Positions 27,892 through 37,641 of a stretch of 47,577 nucleotides of DNA are shown piece after piece. Numbering within the stretch: position 1 is the stretch's first letter; each line of letters opens with the position of its first letter. Below the pieces are notes generated by a model. It saw only the letters and a list, made by a program, of their open reading frames with translations. It did not search any database and was not told where the DNA came from. Origin of the DNA: Bdellovibrionales bacterium (GTDB lineage Bacteria; Bdellovibrionota; Bdellovibrionia; Bdellovibrionales; UBA1609); the NCBI GenBank assembly GCA_019695175.1, contig JAIBAM010000020.1, positions 1 through 47,577 of the forward strand. Reading direction: 5' to 3'. The translations under genes and the position numbers were made by a program.

Positions 27892-28928
27892 ATTCTGCAA
27901 ATTCTTTTGGTTCACGTTTTGTTGTGACCAGCTTTGGTGAAAGCCATGGACCAGCAATGGGGGCTGTCATCGATGGCATGCCCGCAGGCATTTTATGGGA
28001 TGAACAAATATTATTTAATGAAATCCAGCGCCGTCGACCAGGAACCTCTGCTGTTGTTTCCTCGCGTAATGAACTCGACACTCCCGAAGTACTTAGTGGT
28101 GTTTATCAGGGCAAAACCCTTGGAACCCCCATCGCCATCCTCATTCGCAATCAAGACGCACGATCCAATGATTACAAACAAATAACATCGCAGCCGCGAC
28201 CCGGCCACGGAGATGATGTTTGGTTCACAAAATTCGGACACAGTGACCCTCGTGGAGGAGGTCGGTCGTCGGGTCGTGAAACCATCGCTCGAGTTGTTGG
28301 TGGAGCCGTCGCGCGAATGTTTCTCAAGGAGGTTTGTCCCCAACTAAAAATCATCGGTTTTGCCAGTCAGATCGGACCCTTCTTTCTTTCCTCTCATGCC
28401 CTCTCCACACTCTCTGTAACTGATTTATATCAAGCAGATCGCTTTGTGGCCCGTTATCCTTCCCCAGCTCAGGAAAAAGATGTGGAAAATTTACTCCTAG
28501 AAGCAAAAGCCCATGGTCTCAGTTACGGAGGTTTGGCTGAAATCTGGATTGAAGGTGTGCCTAAAAACTTAGGTCAACCTGTCTTTAGAAAATTAAAAGC
28601 TGATTTTGCAAGCGCCTTTATGGGTGTTGGTGCTGTAACCACTTTCGAGTTAGGAGATGGTGTACAGAATGTAAAAGAAGAAGGCTCTCAATTCCATCGT
28701 CGGGAGGATGACGGTTCAAGATACGGTGGCATTCGAGGTGGCATTTCAACTGGAGAACGCATCCGTTTACGAGCGGGATTTAAACCCACCTCCAGTGTTT
28801 TAGATGTAGCCAAAAAGGGACGACACGACCCCTGCATTGTACCTCGAGCCATTCCAGTTCTTGAGGCCATGGCGGCCCTAGTTTTAGTCGACCATATTTT
28901 ATGGGCCCGAGGCGATCGATTTGTATGA
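27888..28928 (+). CDS. aroC: Chorismate synthase
   Basis: About 346 residues. SFGESHGPAMGAVIDGMPAG, RRRPG, the ELDTPEVLSGVYQGKTLGTP segment, RPGHGD, GGGRSSGRET, GIRGGISTGE and GRHDPCIVPRAIPV are the chorismate synthase signatures, including the FMN-contacting and catalytic His residues. It makes chorismate from EPSP by anti-1,4 elimination with reduced FMN. The start is probably TTG at 27888, overlapping the aroE stop (TTGA) and following GGGAGG; a TTG at 27876 would lie inside that ribosome site. Last gene of the operon. Confidence 0.93.
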   Translation: MNSANSFGSRFVVTSFGESHGPAMGAVIDGMPAGILWDEQILFNEIQRRRPGTSAVVSSRNELDTPEVLSGVYQGKTLGTPIAILIRNQDARSNDYKQITSQPRPGHGDDVWFTKFGHSDPRGGGRSSGRETIARVVGGAVARMFLKEVCPQLKIIGFASQIGPFFLSSHALSTLSVTDLYQADRFVARYPSPAQEKDVENLLLEAKAHGLSYGGLAEIWIEGVPKNLGQPVFRKLKADFASAFMGVGAVTTFELGDGVQNVKEEGSQFHRREDDGSRYGGIRGGISTGERIRLRAGFKPTSSVLDVAKKGRHDPCIVPRAIPVLEAMAALVLVDHILWARGDRFV

Positions 28929-29306
28929 ACAATAAAACCTTTCTAAATCGAACATAGTAATATTTAAGAAGTAAAAATCGGAAAATGGAGGGAATAAATT
29001 CGTACCTTTTGCTGAGGCATGTCCAATCCCAACAGATTGGACCGGTATGACGCGAGGTATTCACTCCTCACTCTTTAGCTCAGCATTCATTTCTTTTTAA
29101 AACCTTTAACCCTAATTCATTTTTATGCTTTTTAATATTACATGGCTTTGAATTTAACACCTATTTTAGAATAGTACCTTTTGGAATTTCACTCTTTCTT
29201 TTAGCTACCCACGACACACTTCTAGACCCGATAACTTTTTTTAAATTCATTACTTTTGCCATTTCTGAATTCTGAATACAGAGCACTCATACTTTTCATA
29301 CTTCAG
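28929..29306. other. Gene-free region between aroC and sodB
   Basis: 378 bp with no gene on either strand that I can support. The only structured element is the hairpin at 29021-29042. Confidence 0.5.
29021..29042. terminator. Perfect 8-bp hairpin downstream of aroC
   Basis: GTCCAATC (29021-29028) and GATTGGAC (29035-29042) with loop CCAACA, 92 bp after the aroC stop. It lacks a T run on either side, so it may be an RNA-stabilising stem rather than a standard terminator. Confidence 0.4.
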
Positions 29307-29975
29307 TTAGAACAGCCGCACTTCCTTTCGCTTTGGAGATGGACGACCCTGCTCATGGCTTTGCGTCCTTCGAAACGGGTATTCCATAGTTTTTCCAAAA
29401 TTTTCTTCGACAAATTCCCAGTTAACGATTTGCCAAAAATTTTCGATATATCTCTCCCGATCATTTTGATAATCAAGGTAATAAGCATGCTCCCAAACAT
29501 CACATGTCAATAATGGTACTTCTCTTTCAAGGAGAGGATTTCCCGCATCTTCTATGGCGCGGATTTTTATTTCACCCTTTTTATCAATTACAAGCCAAGT
29601 CCAGCCGGTACCAAAAAGTTCTAGGGCTTGTTCAGTAAATAAAGCCATGAATTTTTGCAAAGACATGAAATGCTTTTCTATGACATTTTTGACTGAGTTG
29701 GAAATAGCCCTACCGTTTGGTGTTAGACAGTTCCAATAGAAAGTATGGTTCCAAATTTGAGCGGCGTTGTTGTAGATTTTGTCGTTCTTTTTATAAGTGC
29801 TGTACATGATTTCTTCTAGGCTTTGACTTTCTTGTGGTGTGCCCTTGATTAGTTTATTAACTCTGTCGACGTATTTTTTGTGATGTTTTCCGTAATGAAA
29901 ATCGATAGTCCTCTTTGAAATGTAAGGCTCAAGAGCATTTTTAGCATAAGGCAATTCCATAAGTTCAAAAGCCAT
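29307..29975 (-). CDS. sodB: Superoxide dismutase, Fe type
   Basis: 222 residues. Metal ligands in the Fe/Mn family positions: HYGKHHKKYVDRVN (first His), NNAAQIWNHTFYWNCL (second His), and DVWEHAYYLDYQNDR (Asp and His). The AAQ and WNCL choices favour iron over manganese. It detoxifies superoxide in the cytoplasm; there is no signal peptide. The protein carries an extra basic tail of about 30 residues beyond the usual end (after FVEENF), unlike most SodB. CTAAAGGAGGCGTC precedes the ATG. Confidence 0.93.
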   Translation of the reverse strand: MAFELMELPYAKNALEPYISKRTIDFHYGKHHKKYVDRVNKLIKGTPQESQSLEEIMYSTYKKNDKIYNNAAQIWNHTFYWNCLTPNGRAISNSVKNVIEKHFMSLQKFMALFTEQALELFGTGWTWLVIDKKGEIKIRAIEDAGNPLLEREVPLLTCDVWEHAYYLDYQNDRERYIENFWQIVNWEFVEENFGKTMEYPFRRTQSHEQGRPSPKRKEVRLF

Positions 29976-30083
29976 GACGCCTCCTTTAGTTTTTGTGTTT
30001 TTTTGATCTCTACTTAGTTTTTTTAAATTGGAGACTAAATATAATCTACATAAAAAAACAAATAGAACTTATCTAATAAATTG

Positions 30084-30623
30084 TCACTCCTGAGAAAATT
30101 CAGTCGTTTTAGAACTGGCTAATTTTTCTTTAGCTTTAGTTCCTAGTCTTTGAAAAAAACCTGTTTTTCCTTCCGAAATAGGAATATTTGTTGTTCTTGT
30201 TTCTTCAGATTTAGGAATAGCCACACGTAGCACACCATTTTCATAAGCCGCTTCAACTTGATTAGGATCTACATTTTCCGGAAGATGGATGGATCGTTGA
30301 AATCTTCCATAGTGTCGCTCATAAATTCGAGATCGGTCCCCTTGTGCTTCTTTTCGCTCTCCTGAAATAACGAGATTACCGTTAGATACTTCAACCTTAA
30401 TATCATCCCTATTTACTCCTGGGATATCAAAACAATACACATAATTTTCATCACAATCTTCTATGGCACATGTGGGAGCAAACCCGTATGGCATTGATGA
30501 CATAAATTCGTTGTTCAAACTAACATCTCCTGGTGACCAAAAATCGTCGATCAGTCGATTCATTGCTCTTTGAAATGAATTAAAGTTCCTGTCTCCTCGC
30601 CAAAAATCTAATTGATTCCGCAT
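30084..30623 (-). CDS. Small heat-shock protein, Hsp20/alpha-crystallin family
   Basis: 179 residues. The alpha-crystallin domain (about residues 52-145) includes FDIPGVNRDDIKVEVSNGNL, RKEAQGDRS and the closing AAYENGVLRVAIPK (the A-x-x-x-N-G-V-L signature). It binds unfolding proteins without ATP and prevents aggregation. Acidic-poor tail with KTGFFQRLG and Lys. AGGAGG before the ATG gives a good start. It is in the same direction as sodB but 100 bp away; both are stress genes. Confidence 0.92.
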   Translation of the reverse strand: MRNQLDFWRGDRNFNSFQRAMNRLIDDFWSPGDVSLNNEFMSSMPYGFAPTCAIEDCDENYVYCFDIPGVNRDDIKVEVSNGNLVISGERKEAQGDRSRIYERHYGRFQRSIHLPENVDPNQVEAAYENGVLRVAIPKSEETRTTNIPISEGKTGFFQRLGTKAKEKLASSKTTEFSQE

Positions 30624-31264
30624 GACTTTCCTCCTATGTATTTTTTGTCGACATAACTACTTCACAATTCACTGGTAAATATTTAAGTGTGCAAATATCT
30701 TGCCTTAACAGACAGTCCTCTGAATTGTCTGCATCAAATTCTCGGGTAAAAATCCCACATTGGATGAGTCATATTTCCCCAATGATTTAAGACAGTATTG
30801 TTAAACCTTAGTAACCCAATGACAGTAACCCCATGTCAAAACTTTGTGTGGTTCAGTAATCATAAAACTCACCACCTTTCTTGCGAAATGAAGCCAGGAA
30901 ATAAAAATTGAGTGACTCCAATTAAGATAGGGATAATGTTGGAGTTATAATTTGACTTACAGAGCCTCACCAAACATTGAAAATTGGAAGAGACGTCAAA
31001 ATTTTAATATCGGAAATAAGCAGCCTGACTCTATCACACCCACTCCCATCGACAGCTTCAATTACTTCTGACAGGAGGACTCATCAACTTCATCAAACTC
31101 ATCCATTGGATGAATGGATGAAATGGTTGAATGGATGAAATATGAAACAGAAGTTATGAGGTTGATAGTGTGTGGCTCGGATTTTGCTAGCTCCAGTAAA
31201 TAGGATTTAATTAAAACCTGTTGAACAAAGTTGTTTAAATTTTCTGATGGAAAGGAGTTAAGAA
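30624..31264. other. 641-bp gene-free region
   Basis: No credible gene on either strand. Structures seen: a 7-bp inverted repeat ACTCCAA/TTGGAGT (30915-30921, 30939-30945); a palindrome TCATCCA-T-TGGATGA (31099-31113); and a 13-bp direct repeat GAATGGATGAAAT (31112-31124, 31129-31141). The hsp20 promoter is in its left part. I see no CIRCE element. Confidence 0.5.
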
Positions 31265-31651
31265 ATGGAAAAAGCAAAGGGTTCTGAATTTGAGTCAGAC
31301 AAAGCCAAATCTCTGAGTCATGCCCTAAGTATTTTGAACGAAGCAGCCGATGATAGCGCGCAGGAAATTCGAAGAATGGTGAACTCAGACTACGAAAAAC
31401 TCAGAGATTTATTTGATGGAACCAAACCAAAAATTAAGCGAGCGTTTGGTGAAATCAAAGGATTCGCTGACGAGTCCATCCATCTCGCCAAAGATAAGGT
31501 CGTGACGACTGCGAAAGGCGCTGCAGAAAATGTCGACGAATCAGTACATCAGCAGCCTTGGATGTATCTAGGTTGTGTAGCCGCAACATCGGTCTTGGCT
31601 GGATTTCTTCTTGGCAGAAACTCCGTACGAGTTAAACATGGGACTAGTTGA
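31265..31651 (+). CDS. DUF883/ElaB-YqjD-like membrane-anchored protein
   Basis: 128 residues. A long charged helix of coiled-coil type (residues about 10-95, including KDKVVTTAKGAAENVDESVH) is followed by a single C-terminal helix with the W-x-x-x-G-x-A-A-x-x-x-x-x-G-x-x-L-G-R pattern (PWMYLGCVAATSVLAGF, then LLGR). This is the DUF883 pattern; E. coli YqjD and ElaB are inner-membrane, ribosome-associated proteins made in stationary phase. The ATG follows GAAAGGAGTTAAGA. It lies near hsp20 and sodB, consistent with a stress role. Confidence 0.85.
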   Translation: MEKAKGSEFESDKAKSLSHALSILNEAADDSAQEIRRMVNSDYEKLRDLFDGTKPKIKRAFGEIKGFADESIHLAKDKVVTTAKGAAENVDESVHQQPWMYLGCVAATSVLAGFLLGRNSVRVKHGTS

Positions 31652-31966
31652 AAAAATACTCCGGCTTTATGGACTCAGTCTCTATCTTGCTTAATTGAAT
31701 CTTGAGAGCAAATGATTCGTTGAAATGAAAGCCCTTACTTTTTTTGTGAGACTCCTGAGGGGGGGCGACAACCAATATTTATCTATATATCTTTCAAAGA
31801 TTATAAATATTTTTTATTGTTCTATTGAGATTTAAAAAATTTTGCGACCTCTTGTTACAAATTATTGTTCCTTCCTATACTATCACTTTTTGACACAACT
31901 TTGTTTCAGACCCATCACTCTGCTTGTTTATGAAATAGGAAAGAATCTTTTTTTTGAAAAACTTTT
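31652..31966. other. Gene-free region between DUF883 and YihY genes
   Basis: 315 bp between converging genes, AT-rich, no gene supported. No clear terminator with a GC stem is seen. Confidence 0.45.
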
Positions 31967-32818
31967 TCACAATGACTCAAGGGTTTTTTTTGAACCTTTA
32001 GCGGCCAATTTCTGTTTTTCAACAAGAAAATTTATTTCTGAACCAAAAAGCAAAACCGAGCTAGCCATGTAAAGCCAAAGCATTAATATGATAACAGCCC
32101 CTAAACTACCGTAGGTAGTAGTAGCATAGTGTGCAAAATTTTCGATGTAGTATCGAAATACGATTGATCCGGAAACCAATAACATGACAGCGACAATATT
32201 CCCAATTCTAAAGAGACTAAAACTGCGTTTTATATTGGGTCCATAGTGGTAAATCAGAGCAAAACCAAGTAACAAAGAAAAGAAACCGATAGTCCATCTC
32301 AAAATCTCAAAAGCAAAGAAAAATAACTTATGATAAGAAAACGAATCGACAAAAAAGTTTTGAATAACTCCGCCAAAGACAATCAAACTAAAGGCCGATA
32401 ACACTTGTACTCCAAAAACTACAGTCATAAATATGGCGACCATTCTCCCTTTCAAAAATGAGCGCGCCTCCTCAACATAAAATATTTTGTTGAGCTGTCG
32501 CATGATCGCATACATTCCAGAAGATGCTGTCCAAACTGCTGCCAAAAAACTGAGCGATACGATTCGAAGGTCTTGAGAAGCCATGACATCATCAATGATT
32601 TCAGAAAATAAAACCGTTGCTTCTTTGGGCCATGCCAGTGAAACAAAATCCAAAATAGATTTTTCTAAATTATCGATGGGTAAATATGGGAGAACACTGA
32701 AGAGAAAGATGATGGCAGGAAAAATGGAAAGGAGTAGGAAGAAGGTGAGAGCAGCTGCACCCATAAAAATATCATCTCGTTTCGACTTCATTTTTAATTC
32801 CGACAAAAAATCGATCAC
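31967..32818 (-). CDS. YihY/BrkB family membrane protein
   Basis: 283 residues, six hydrophobic segments. ALTFFLLLSIFPAIIFLFSV near the N-terminus and SLSFLAAVWTASSGMYAIMR, then the repeated YGSLGAVIILMLWLYMASS near the C-terminus, are typical of the YihY (formerly 'BrkB, RNase BN') family. Inner-membrane protein; the molecular function is not settled, and the old RNase BN label was wrong. The protein ends with a basic and polar tail (VEKQKLAAKGSKKTLES). Confidence 0.85.
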   Translation of the reverse strand: MIDFLSELKMKSKRDDIFMGAAALTFFLLLSIFPAIIFLFSVLPYLPIDNLEKSILDFVSLAWPKEATVLFSEIIDDVMASQDLRIVSLSFLAAVWTASSGMYAIMRQLNKIFYVEEARSFLKGRMVAIFMTVVFGVQVLSAFSLIVFGGVIQNFFVDSFSYHKLFFFAFEILRWTIGFFSLLLGFALIYHYGPNIKRSFSLFRIGNIVAVMLLVSGSIVFRYYIENFAHYATTTYGSLGAVIILMLWLYMASSVLLFGSEINFLVEKQKLAAKGSKKTLESL

Positions 32819-32964
32819 TATATATCCACCAATCCTACTTAATAATTCACCTGACTATCAGGTCATCAATTCCAGTGATACGACTTTGTACTGCAAGTCT
32901 AAGACCAATAATTGTTGACACCATAAAATACGTTTACTGAATCATTGTGTAAGTATTTATAGTC

Positions 32965-33130
32965 TTACTTTGAAATCTCCCCAGAGCTTTTGGTGAGGCG
33001 TTCTCGTCTGTCAGCAAACGGCACAGGATTTTCAGTATCACAGACCACTGGATTTTTTTGCATCGTACGGATGCGCATAAACATCCGGAACGTCTTCCAT
33101 TTTTTCCAAATATTCAGCATCGAGGCGGCC
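32965..33130 (-). pseudogene. Decayed IS630-type transposase fragment
   Basis: On the minus strand one frame reads GRLDAEYLEKMEDVPDVYAH then PYDAK and soon stops (33038); after a change of frame at a run of seven A the next frame reads NPVVCDTENPVPFADRRERL and stops at 32965. Together they match the IS630 transposase centre (the M-E-D-V-L-D-x-Y-x-x-P-Y-D-x-x-x-P-V-V-C-x-D-E-x-P pattern). Here the catalytic D-E reads D-T-E. Only about 55 residues survive, in the gap between YihY and the anchored protein. Confidence 0.65.
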
Positions 33131-33170
33131 AAAAGAATTTTTAAAACAAATACAAATCCATGCGAGTCCT

Positions 33171-33641
33171 TTAAGGACCGTCATCCAAATCCAAGTGGAT
33201 TTTTTTCTTTAGAGATTTGTTATAAGTTATAAAAAAAGGATCCCTTTTTGATGAATTCAAACCTAAGATCATTCTGTCTTGGTCATTATTTTTAAATATA
33301 TGAAGCGGAGATTCTGCGGGACCAAACGATCTTAATAGTTGAATCATTTTTCCCGATTGATCTTGAAGACCTATGTGAGAGGTCCCATCTGGGTAAAGAC
33401 CAATTGTCACCCTAGGGACGCCTTTTTCATCCATGATCCAAAAACCAGGAGGTCCCTCCTTAGCAAACCCCAGTTGCGCTCTTATTTTTCCATCGCTACC
33501 AATGAGTTCGAATCGAGAAGCCTTGATTATTGTTTCATTCGCAGCATGGGCAAAGTTTTCAACCCAAAAGTGGGAATTGAGTATTTGAAAAAACCAAGCG
33601 CCTAAACAACCTGCAAAAAAAGCGATCACCGTTGTCTTCAT
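33171..33641 (-). CDS. Membrane-anchored repeat protein, unknown function
   Basis: 156 residues. N-terminal signal/anchor (VIAFFAGCLGAWFFQIL), then about 100 residues in short repeated strands: SRFELIGSDGKIRAQLGF, GFWIMDEKGVPRVTIGL and SHIGLQDQSGKMIQLL, each about 25-30 residues with a G-K/V-x-R turn. This is like small beta-repeat proteins of unknown function that I have seen in deltaproteobacteria. It is 28 bp downstream of sucD in the same direction but has its own start and a Lys-rich end. No enzyme motif. Confidence 0.65.
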   Translation of the reverse strand: MKTTVIAFFAGCLGAWFFQILNSHFWVENFAHAANETIIKASRFELIGSDGKIRAQLGFAKEGPPGFWIMDEKGVPRVTIGLYPDGTSHIGLQDQSGKMIQLLRSFGPAESPLHIFKNNDQDRMILGLNSSKRDPFFITYNKSLKKKIHLDLDDGP

Positions 33642-33668
33642 AGCCCCCCCCTTTGAGTTCTATTCAGA

Positions 33669-34535
33669 TTATAAGCTGGCTTTAAGAGTTGAGCCCAAAT
33701 CTGCAGGACTTCGAGCTATGTGACACCCAGCAGATTTAAGAGCTTCAAACTTTGCTTCGGCCGTACCTTTTCCACCACTAATAATCGCCCCAGCATGCCC
33801 CATTCTTTTACCTTTTGGAGCTGTAGCTCCAGCAATAAAACTGGTGACAGGTTTTTTAAATTCTCGACGAATGTATTCGGCAGCATCCTCTTCAGCAGTT
33901 CCACCAATTTCTCCGATCATAATGACTGCATCCGTATTTTCGTCTTTGTTGAAAAGTTCTAATACATCAATAAAGTTTGTTCCATTCACAGGGTCTCCAC
34001 CAATTCCCACGCAAGTACTTTGACCTAACCCTACGCGACTGAGTTGCCATACCGCTTCATAGGTGAGAGTCCCAGAACGGGACAAAACCCCAATGCGACC
34101 TGGCTTATGAATGTGACCCGGCATAATTCCAATTTTACATTGTCCAGGGGTGATGACTCCTGGACAATTGGGTCCGATCAGCCTAGTTTTTCTCCCCTGC
34201 ATAAACCTTTTTACTTTAACCATATCTAAAACAGGAATTCCTTCAGTAATACAAACCACCAAATCCAGTTCGGCATCGACAGCTTCCATAATGGCATCCG
34301 CAGCAAAAGGTGGCGGAACATATATTACTGACGCATTGGCTTTTGTGTGTTTTACAGCTTCTTCGACCGTATCAAAAACTGGAAGCCCTATATGTTTGGA
34401 GCCGCCCTTTCCAGGTGTGACTCCTCCCACCATTTTTGTACCGTAAGCTAAAGCTTGTTCAGAATGGAAAGTGCCTTGAGCACCCGTAAAACCCTGACAA
34501 ATGACACGAGTGGATTGATTGACTAAAATGGCCAT
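33669..34535 (-). CDS. sucD: Succinyl-CoA ligase, alpha subunit
   Basis: 288 residues, the family length. CoA-binding Rossmann start ([18 protein letters not shown]), [14 protein letters not shown], and the phospho-histidine active-site region [20 protein letters not shown] (His in GHAG). With SucC it converts succinyl-CoA to succinate, making ATP/GTP in the TCA cycle. AGGAG before the ATG. Third gene of mdh-sucC-sucD; 39 bp after sucC. Confidence 0.95.
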   Translation of the reverse strand: MAILVNQSTRVICQGFTGAQGTFHSEQALAYGTKMVGGVTPGKGGSKHIGLPVFDTVEEAVKHTKANASVIYVPPPFAADAIMEAVDAELDLVVCITEGIPVLDMVKVKRFMQGRKTRLIGPNCPGVITPGQCKIGIMPGHIHKPGRIGVLSRSGTLTYEAVWQLSRVGLGQSTCVGIGGDPVNGTNFIDVLELFNKDENTDAVIMIGEIGGTAEEDAAEYIRREFKKPVTSFIAGATAPKGKRMGHAGAIISGGKGTAEAKFEALKSAGCHIARSPADLGSTLKASL

Positions 34536-34574
34536 TTTAAATTAACTCCTCTTAAATATTTGCTTAACTGAAAA

Positions 34575-35744
34575 CTACTTAGATGATTGAACTGCGGAAA
34601 CAATACTTTTTGCTGCTAGGGTTAAATCATCAGCCGGAGTGATATTAAGCCCACTTTCTAATAATAATTTTTTTCCCAATTCCACATTGGTCCCTTGCAG
34701 ACGAACCACGAGTGGCACTTTTAAACCCAACTCTTTCGTAGCAGCGATGACACCTTCTGCAATAATATCGCATTTCATAATTCCACCAAAAATATTTACT
34801 AAAATACCTTTGACGTTAGGATCTTGTAAAATAAGCTTAAAGGCTGCAGTGACTTTTTCTTTGTTAGCGCCTCCACCCACATCTAGAAAATTCGCGGGAG
34901 ATCCACCGTGAAGTTTGATAATATCCATAGTAGCCATGGCCAATCCGGCCCCATTAACTAAACAACCTATATTTCCTTCCAATTTTATGAACGCCAAATC
35001 ATATTTGCTGGCTTGAATTTCAACCGGATCCTCTTCAGTAAAGTCCCTTAATTCCACGATTTGTGTCTGTCGATAAAGAGAGTTGCTATCAAAATTCAAT
35101 TTAGCATCTAAAGCTAAAACTTCTCCCTCCACAGTTTCAACTAGAGGATTTATTTCTGCAATGGAGCAATCTGTTTGTTCATAGGCTTTCGCTAACCCTA
35201 GAAAAACTTTTACAGCATTTTGGGCTGCTTTATCTTTCAAACCGATAGCATAGGCCAATTGTCGTGCTTGAAAAGGCATCAAACCCACCACAGGATCTAG
35301 GACCACACGGTGAATCTTTTCTGGAGAGTGTGCCGCCACCTCCTCAATATCAACTCCACCTTCAGAACTAGCCATTAAAATAAGTCTTCCCACGGTCCGA
35401 TCCAATAACATGGCGACATAATACTCTTTTTTTATTTGGCAACCTTGCTCAATAAGTACTTTATGAACCTGTTTGCCTTCAGGCCCAGTTTGGTGAGTGA
35501 CCAAATTCATTCCTAGAATTTTTTCGGCAAGAGTTTTTACTTCTTCCAAGGATTTTGCAATCTTAACCCCACCGCCCTTACCACGACCACCGGCATGTAT
35601 TTGCGCTTTAACCACCCATATTTTACCACCAATCTCCTGGGCCGCATTGATGGCTTCGTCCGCATGGGAAATTACTTTTCCTTTAAGGGTTGGAACTGAA
35701 AATTTTTTTAAAATCTCTTTAGATTGATACTCATGAATATTCAT
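34575..35744 (-). CDS. sucC: Succinyl-CoA ligase, beta subunit
   Basis: 389 residues, the family length. N-terminal [18 protein letters not shown]-grasp part with [20 protein letters not shown], Mg-binding EINPLVET, and the C-terminal [16 protein letters not shown] and [13 protein letters not shown] segments. It carries the nucleotide site of the enzyme and pairs with SucD. Lies between mdh and sucD. Confidence 0.95.
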   Translation of the reverse strand: MNIHEYQSKEILKKFSVPTLKGKVISHADEAINAAQEIGGKIWVVKAQIHAGGRGKGGGVKIAKSLEEVKTLAEKILGMNLVTHQTGPEGKQVHKVLIEQGCQIKKEYYVAMLLDRTVGRLILMASSEGGVDIEEVAAHSPEKIHRVVLDPVVGLMPFQARQLAYAIGLKDKAAQNAVKVFLGLAKAYEQTDCSIAEINPLVETVEGEVLALDAKLNFDSNSLYRQTQIVELRDFTEEDPVEIQASKYDLAFIKLEGNIGCLVNGAGLAMATMDIIKLHGGSPANFLDVGGGANKEKVTAAFKLILQDPNVKGILVNIFGGIMKCDIIAEGVIAATKELGLKVPLVVRLQGTNVELGKKLLLESGLNITPADDLTLAAKSIVSAVQSSK

Positions 35745-35771
35745 CGTTCACCTAAGCATGGAAGAAGGTTA

Positions 35772-36716
35772 TTAAAGGGATAATTTTTTTAAGGCTTGAA
35801 CAAGTTCTTTAACTGCACCTATGGAGTGTTGAAGTCCAGCTTTTTCAACTTCATTTAATTCCACTTCATAAACTTTTTCCATACCTCTTCCGCCCAGTTT
35901 GCAAAGAACACCAATGAAGAGATCTTTAACACCATACTCTCCATCAAGTAGAGCCGCACAAGGTAAAATCCGTTTTTGATCGCGAAGAATAGATTCGGCC
36001 ATTTGTACGGCGCTGGCAGCAGGTGCATAGTAAGCTGACCCTGTTTTAAGTAAATTTACAATCTCAGCACCACCATTTCTGGTTCTTTGCACCAAGCTTT
36101 CAATTTTTTCTTTACTAAGAATTTCAGTCAAAGGGACTCCTCCCACTGAACAGTGTCTGGGCATAGGAACCATGGTGTCACCATGACCACCAAGAACAAA
36201 GGCTTGGACATCACGGATACTGACTTGGCATTCTTCTGCGATAAATGATCTAAAGCGAGCGCTATCTAACACACCCGCCATACCGATCACTCTTTCCCTT
36301 GGAAAATTCAGAACTTCCTTAGCAACAAAGGCCATCGCATCCAGTGGATTACTAACAATAATAGCTACGGCCTGAGGGGAGTGTTCTCTTACCCCAGTAC
36401 ACACTTCGCGCATAATCTTTGCGTTTGTAGCCAGCAAATCGTCACGACTCATTCCCGGTTTTCTGGGAAGTCCCGCTGTAATAATCACCACATCGGATCC
36501 TGCAGTATCTTTATAATTTGAAGTTCCCATCACTCGGGCATCAAAATTTTCCACAGGAGATGCTTCATAAAGATCCAGAGCTTTACCTTTAGCGACACCC
36601 TCATTTATGTCGACGAGAACAACGTCACCCAGTTCTTTTGCTGCTGCCCAGTGAGCGCAGGTCGAGCCAACAAATCCAGCCCCAATAACAGATATTTTTT
36701 TTCTTTTGTGTTCCAT
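35772..36716 (-). CDS. mdh: Malate dehydrogenase, LDH-like type
   Basis: 314 residues. NAD motif [18 protein letters not shown], then [15 protein letters not shown], the loop [17 protein letters not shown] with the substrate Arg residues ([10 protein letters not shown]), SNPLDAM, and the catalytic [10 protein letters not shown] (His). This is the type III, LDH-like malate dehydrogenase, not the type of E. coli. It oxidises malate to oxaloacetate. First gene of mdh-sucC-sucD, so three TCA steps are in one operon. Its upstream region of 160 bp is shared with the diverging Mla-like operon. Confidence 0.93.
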   Translation of the reverse strand: MEHKRKKISVIGAGFVGSTCAHWAAAKELGDVVLVDINEGVAKGKALDLYEASPVENFDARVMGTSNYKDTAGSDVVIITAGLPRKPGMSRDDLLATNAKIMREVCTGVREHSPQAVAIIVSNPLDAMAFVAKEVLNFPRERVIGMAGVLDSARFRSFIAEECQVSIRDVQAFVLGGHGDTMVPMPRHCSVGGVPLTEILSKEKIESLVQRTRNGGAEIVNLLKTGSAYYAPAASAVQMAESILRDQKRILPCAALLDGEYGVKDLFIGVLCKLGGRGMEKVYEVELNEVEKAGLQHSIGAVKELVQALKKLSL

Positions 36717-36876
36717 GAGTTTAGACCTTTCTGCAATAATGGATTTTATAGACCGTATGAAAATGATGATTCTTCACCCTAATCTAGATCGGAACAGTAT
36801 AAATGACAACCATTGCTATCAAAGTCCCGACTTACAACTATAAGCAAAAAATTTTAATTTCCAGAAGGTTATACCC

Positions 36877-37641
36877 ATGATTTTGGGGAAAGTTGAACTA
36901 CAAAATGTGAAAGTTTCTTTTAATGGAGAAACTTTGCTTAAAGAATTTAATCTAAAAATTCGACCTCAAGAACGAGTCATTCTTATTGGTCCCAGCGGTC
37001 AGGGTAAAACCACGATACTAAAAGTCATTGGAGGTTTATTTAAACCCACTTCGGGCCAGGTACTTATAGATGATCAAGACCTTTATCAACTGAGAGAAAA
37101 GGATCGACAACTTATTTCGCGAAAAATGGGAATGCTTTTTCAAAAAAATGCACTCTTTGATTCTCTGACAGTGGCAGATAATATTGCTTTTCCTTTACGA
37201 GAAACAACCTCATTCAGTGAAGAGGAAATCCAAAATAAAGTAAATTCTTTTTTAACCGCCGTGGGCTTGGATCATGTCCCCCACCTTCATCCTGACAAAA
37301 TCAGCGGAGGCATGCAAAAACGTCTAGGCATCGCTCGGGCCCTCGCCCTGGATCCAAAGATCATTTTATATGATGACCCCACCGCAGGACTAGACCCAGT
37401 GACAAGTCGAAAAATCATCGATTTACTTTTATCCTTTCAAAATAAAATTTCCTCCACACTTATAGCCGTAACAAATGATATGGCACGGGCCTATCAATTG
37501 GCGCAAAGAATTTTATTTGTCAATGAAACGGAAGTGTTAGAGACCGGCTCTCCTGAACAAACAAGACAGCATGAGAATGAAAAGGTTCATCAATTCGTTC
37601 GAGGTAAAAATGGCACCACCCAAAAAGATTTACACTCATGA
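36877..37641 (+). CDS. Mla-like ABC transporter ATPase (MlaF type)
   Basis: 254 residues. Walker A GPSGQGKTT, signature ISGGMQKRLGIARALALDP (the GGMQKR form of the MlaF family), Walker B IILYDDPTAGLDP, and a H-loop region where NDMARAY takes the place of the usual SHD, so the switch histidine is replaced. It would drive phospholipid transport at the inner membrane. First of four Mla-like genes; the stop overlaps the next start (ATGA at 37638). Confidence 0.85.
   Translation: MILGKVELQNVKVSFNGETLLKEFNLKIRPQERVILIGPSGQGKTTILKVIGGLFKPTSGQVLIDDQDLYQLREKDRQLISRKMGMLFQKNALFDSLTVADNIAFPLRETTSFSEEEIQNKVNSFLTAVGLDHVPHLHPDKISGGMQKRLGIARALALDPKIILYDDPTAGLDPVTSRKIIDLLLSFQNKISSTLIAVTNDMARAYQLAQRILFVNETEVLETGSPEQTRQHENEKVHQFVRGKNGTTQKDLHS

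Noticed and set aside
32990-33232. 80-codon plus-strand frame
   Set aside because: It is the shadow of the minus-strand IS630 remnant and the end of the anchored protein.
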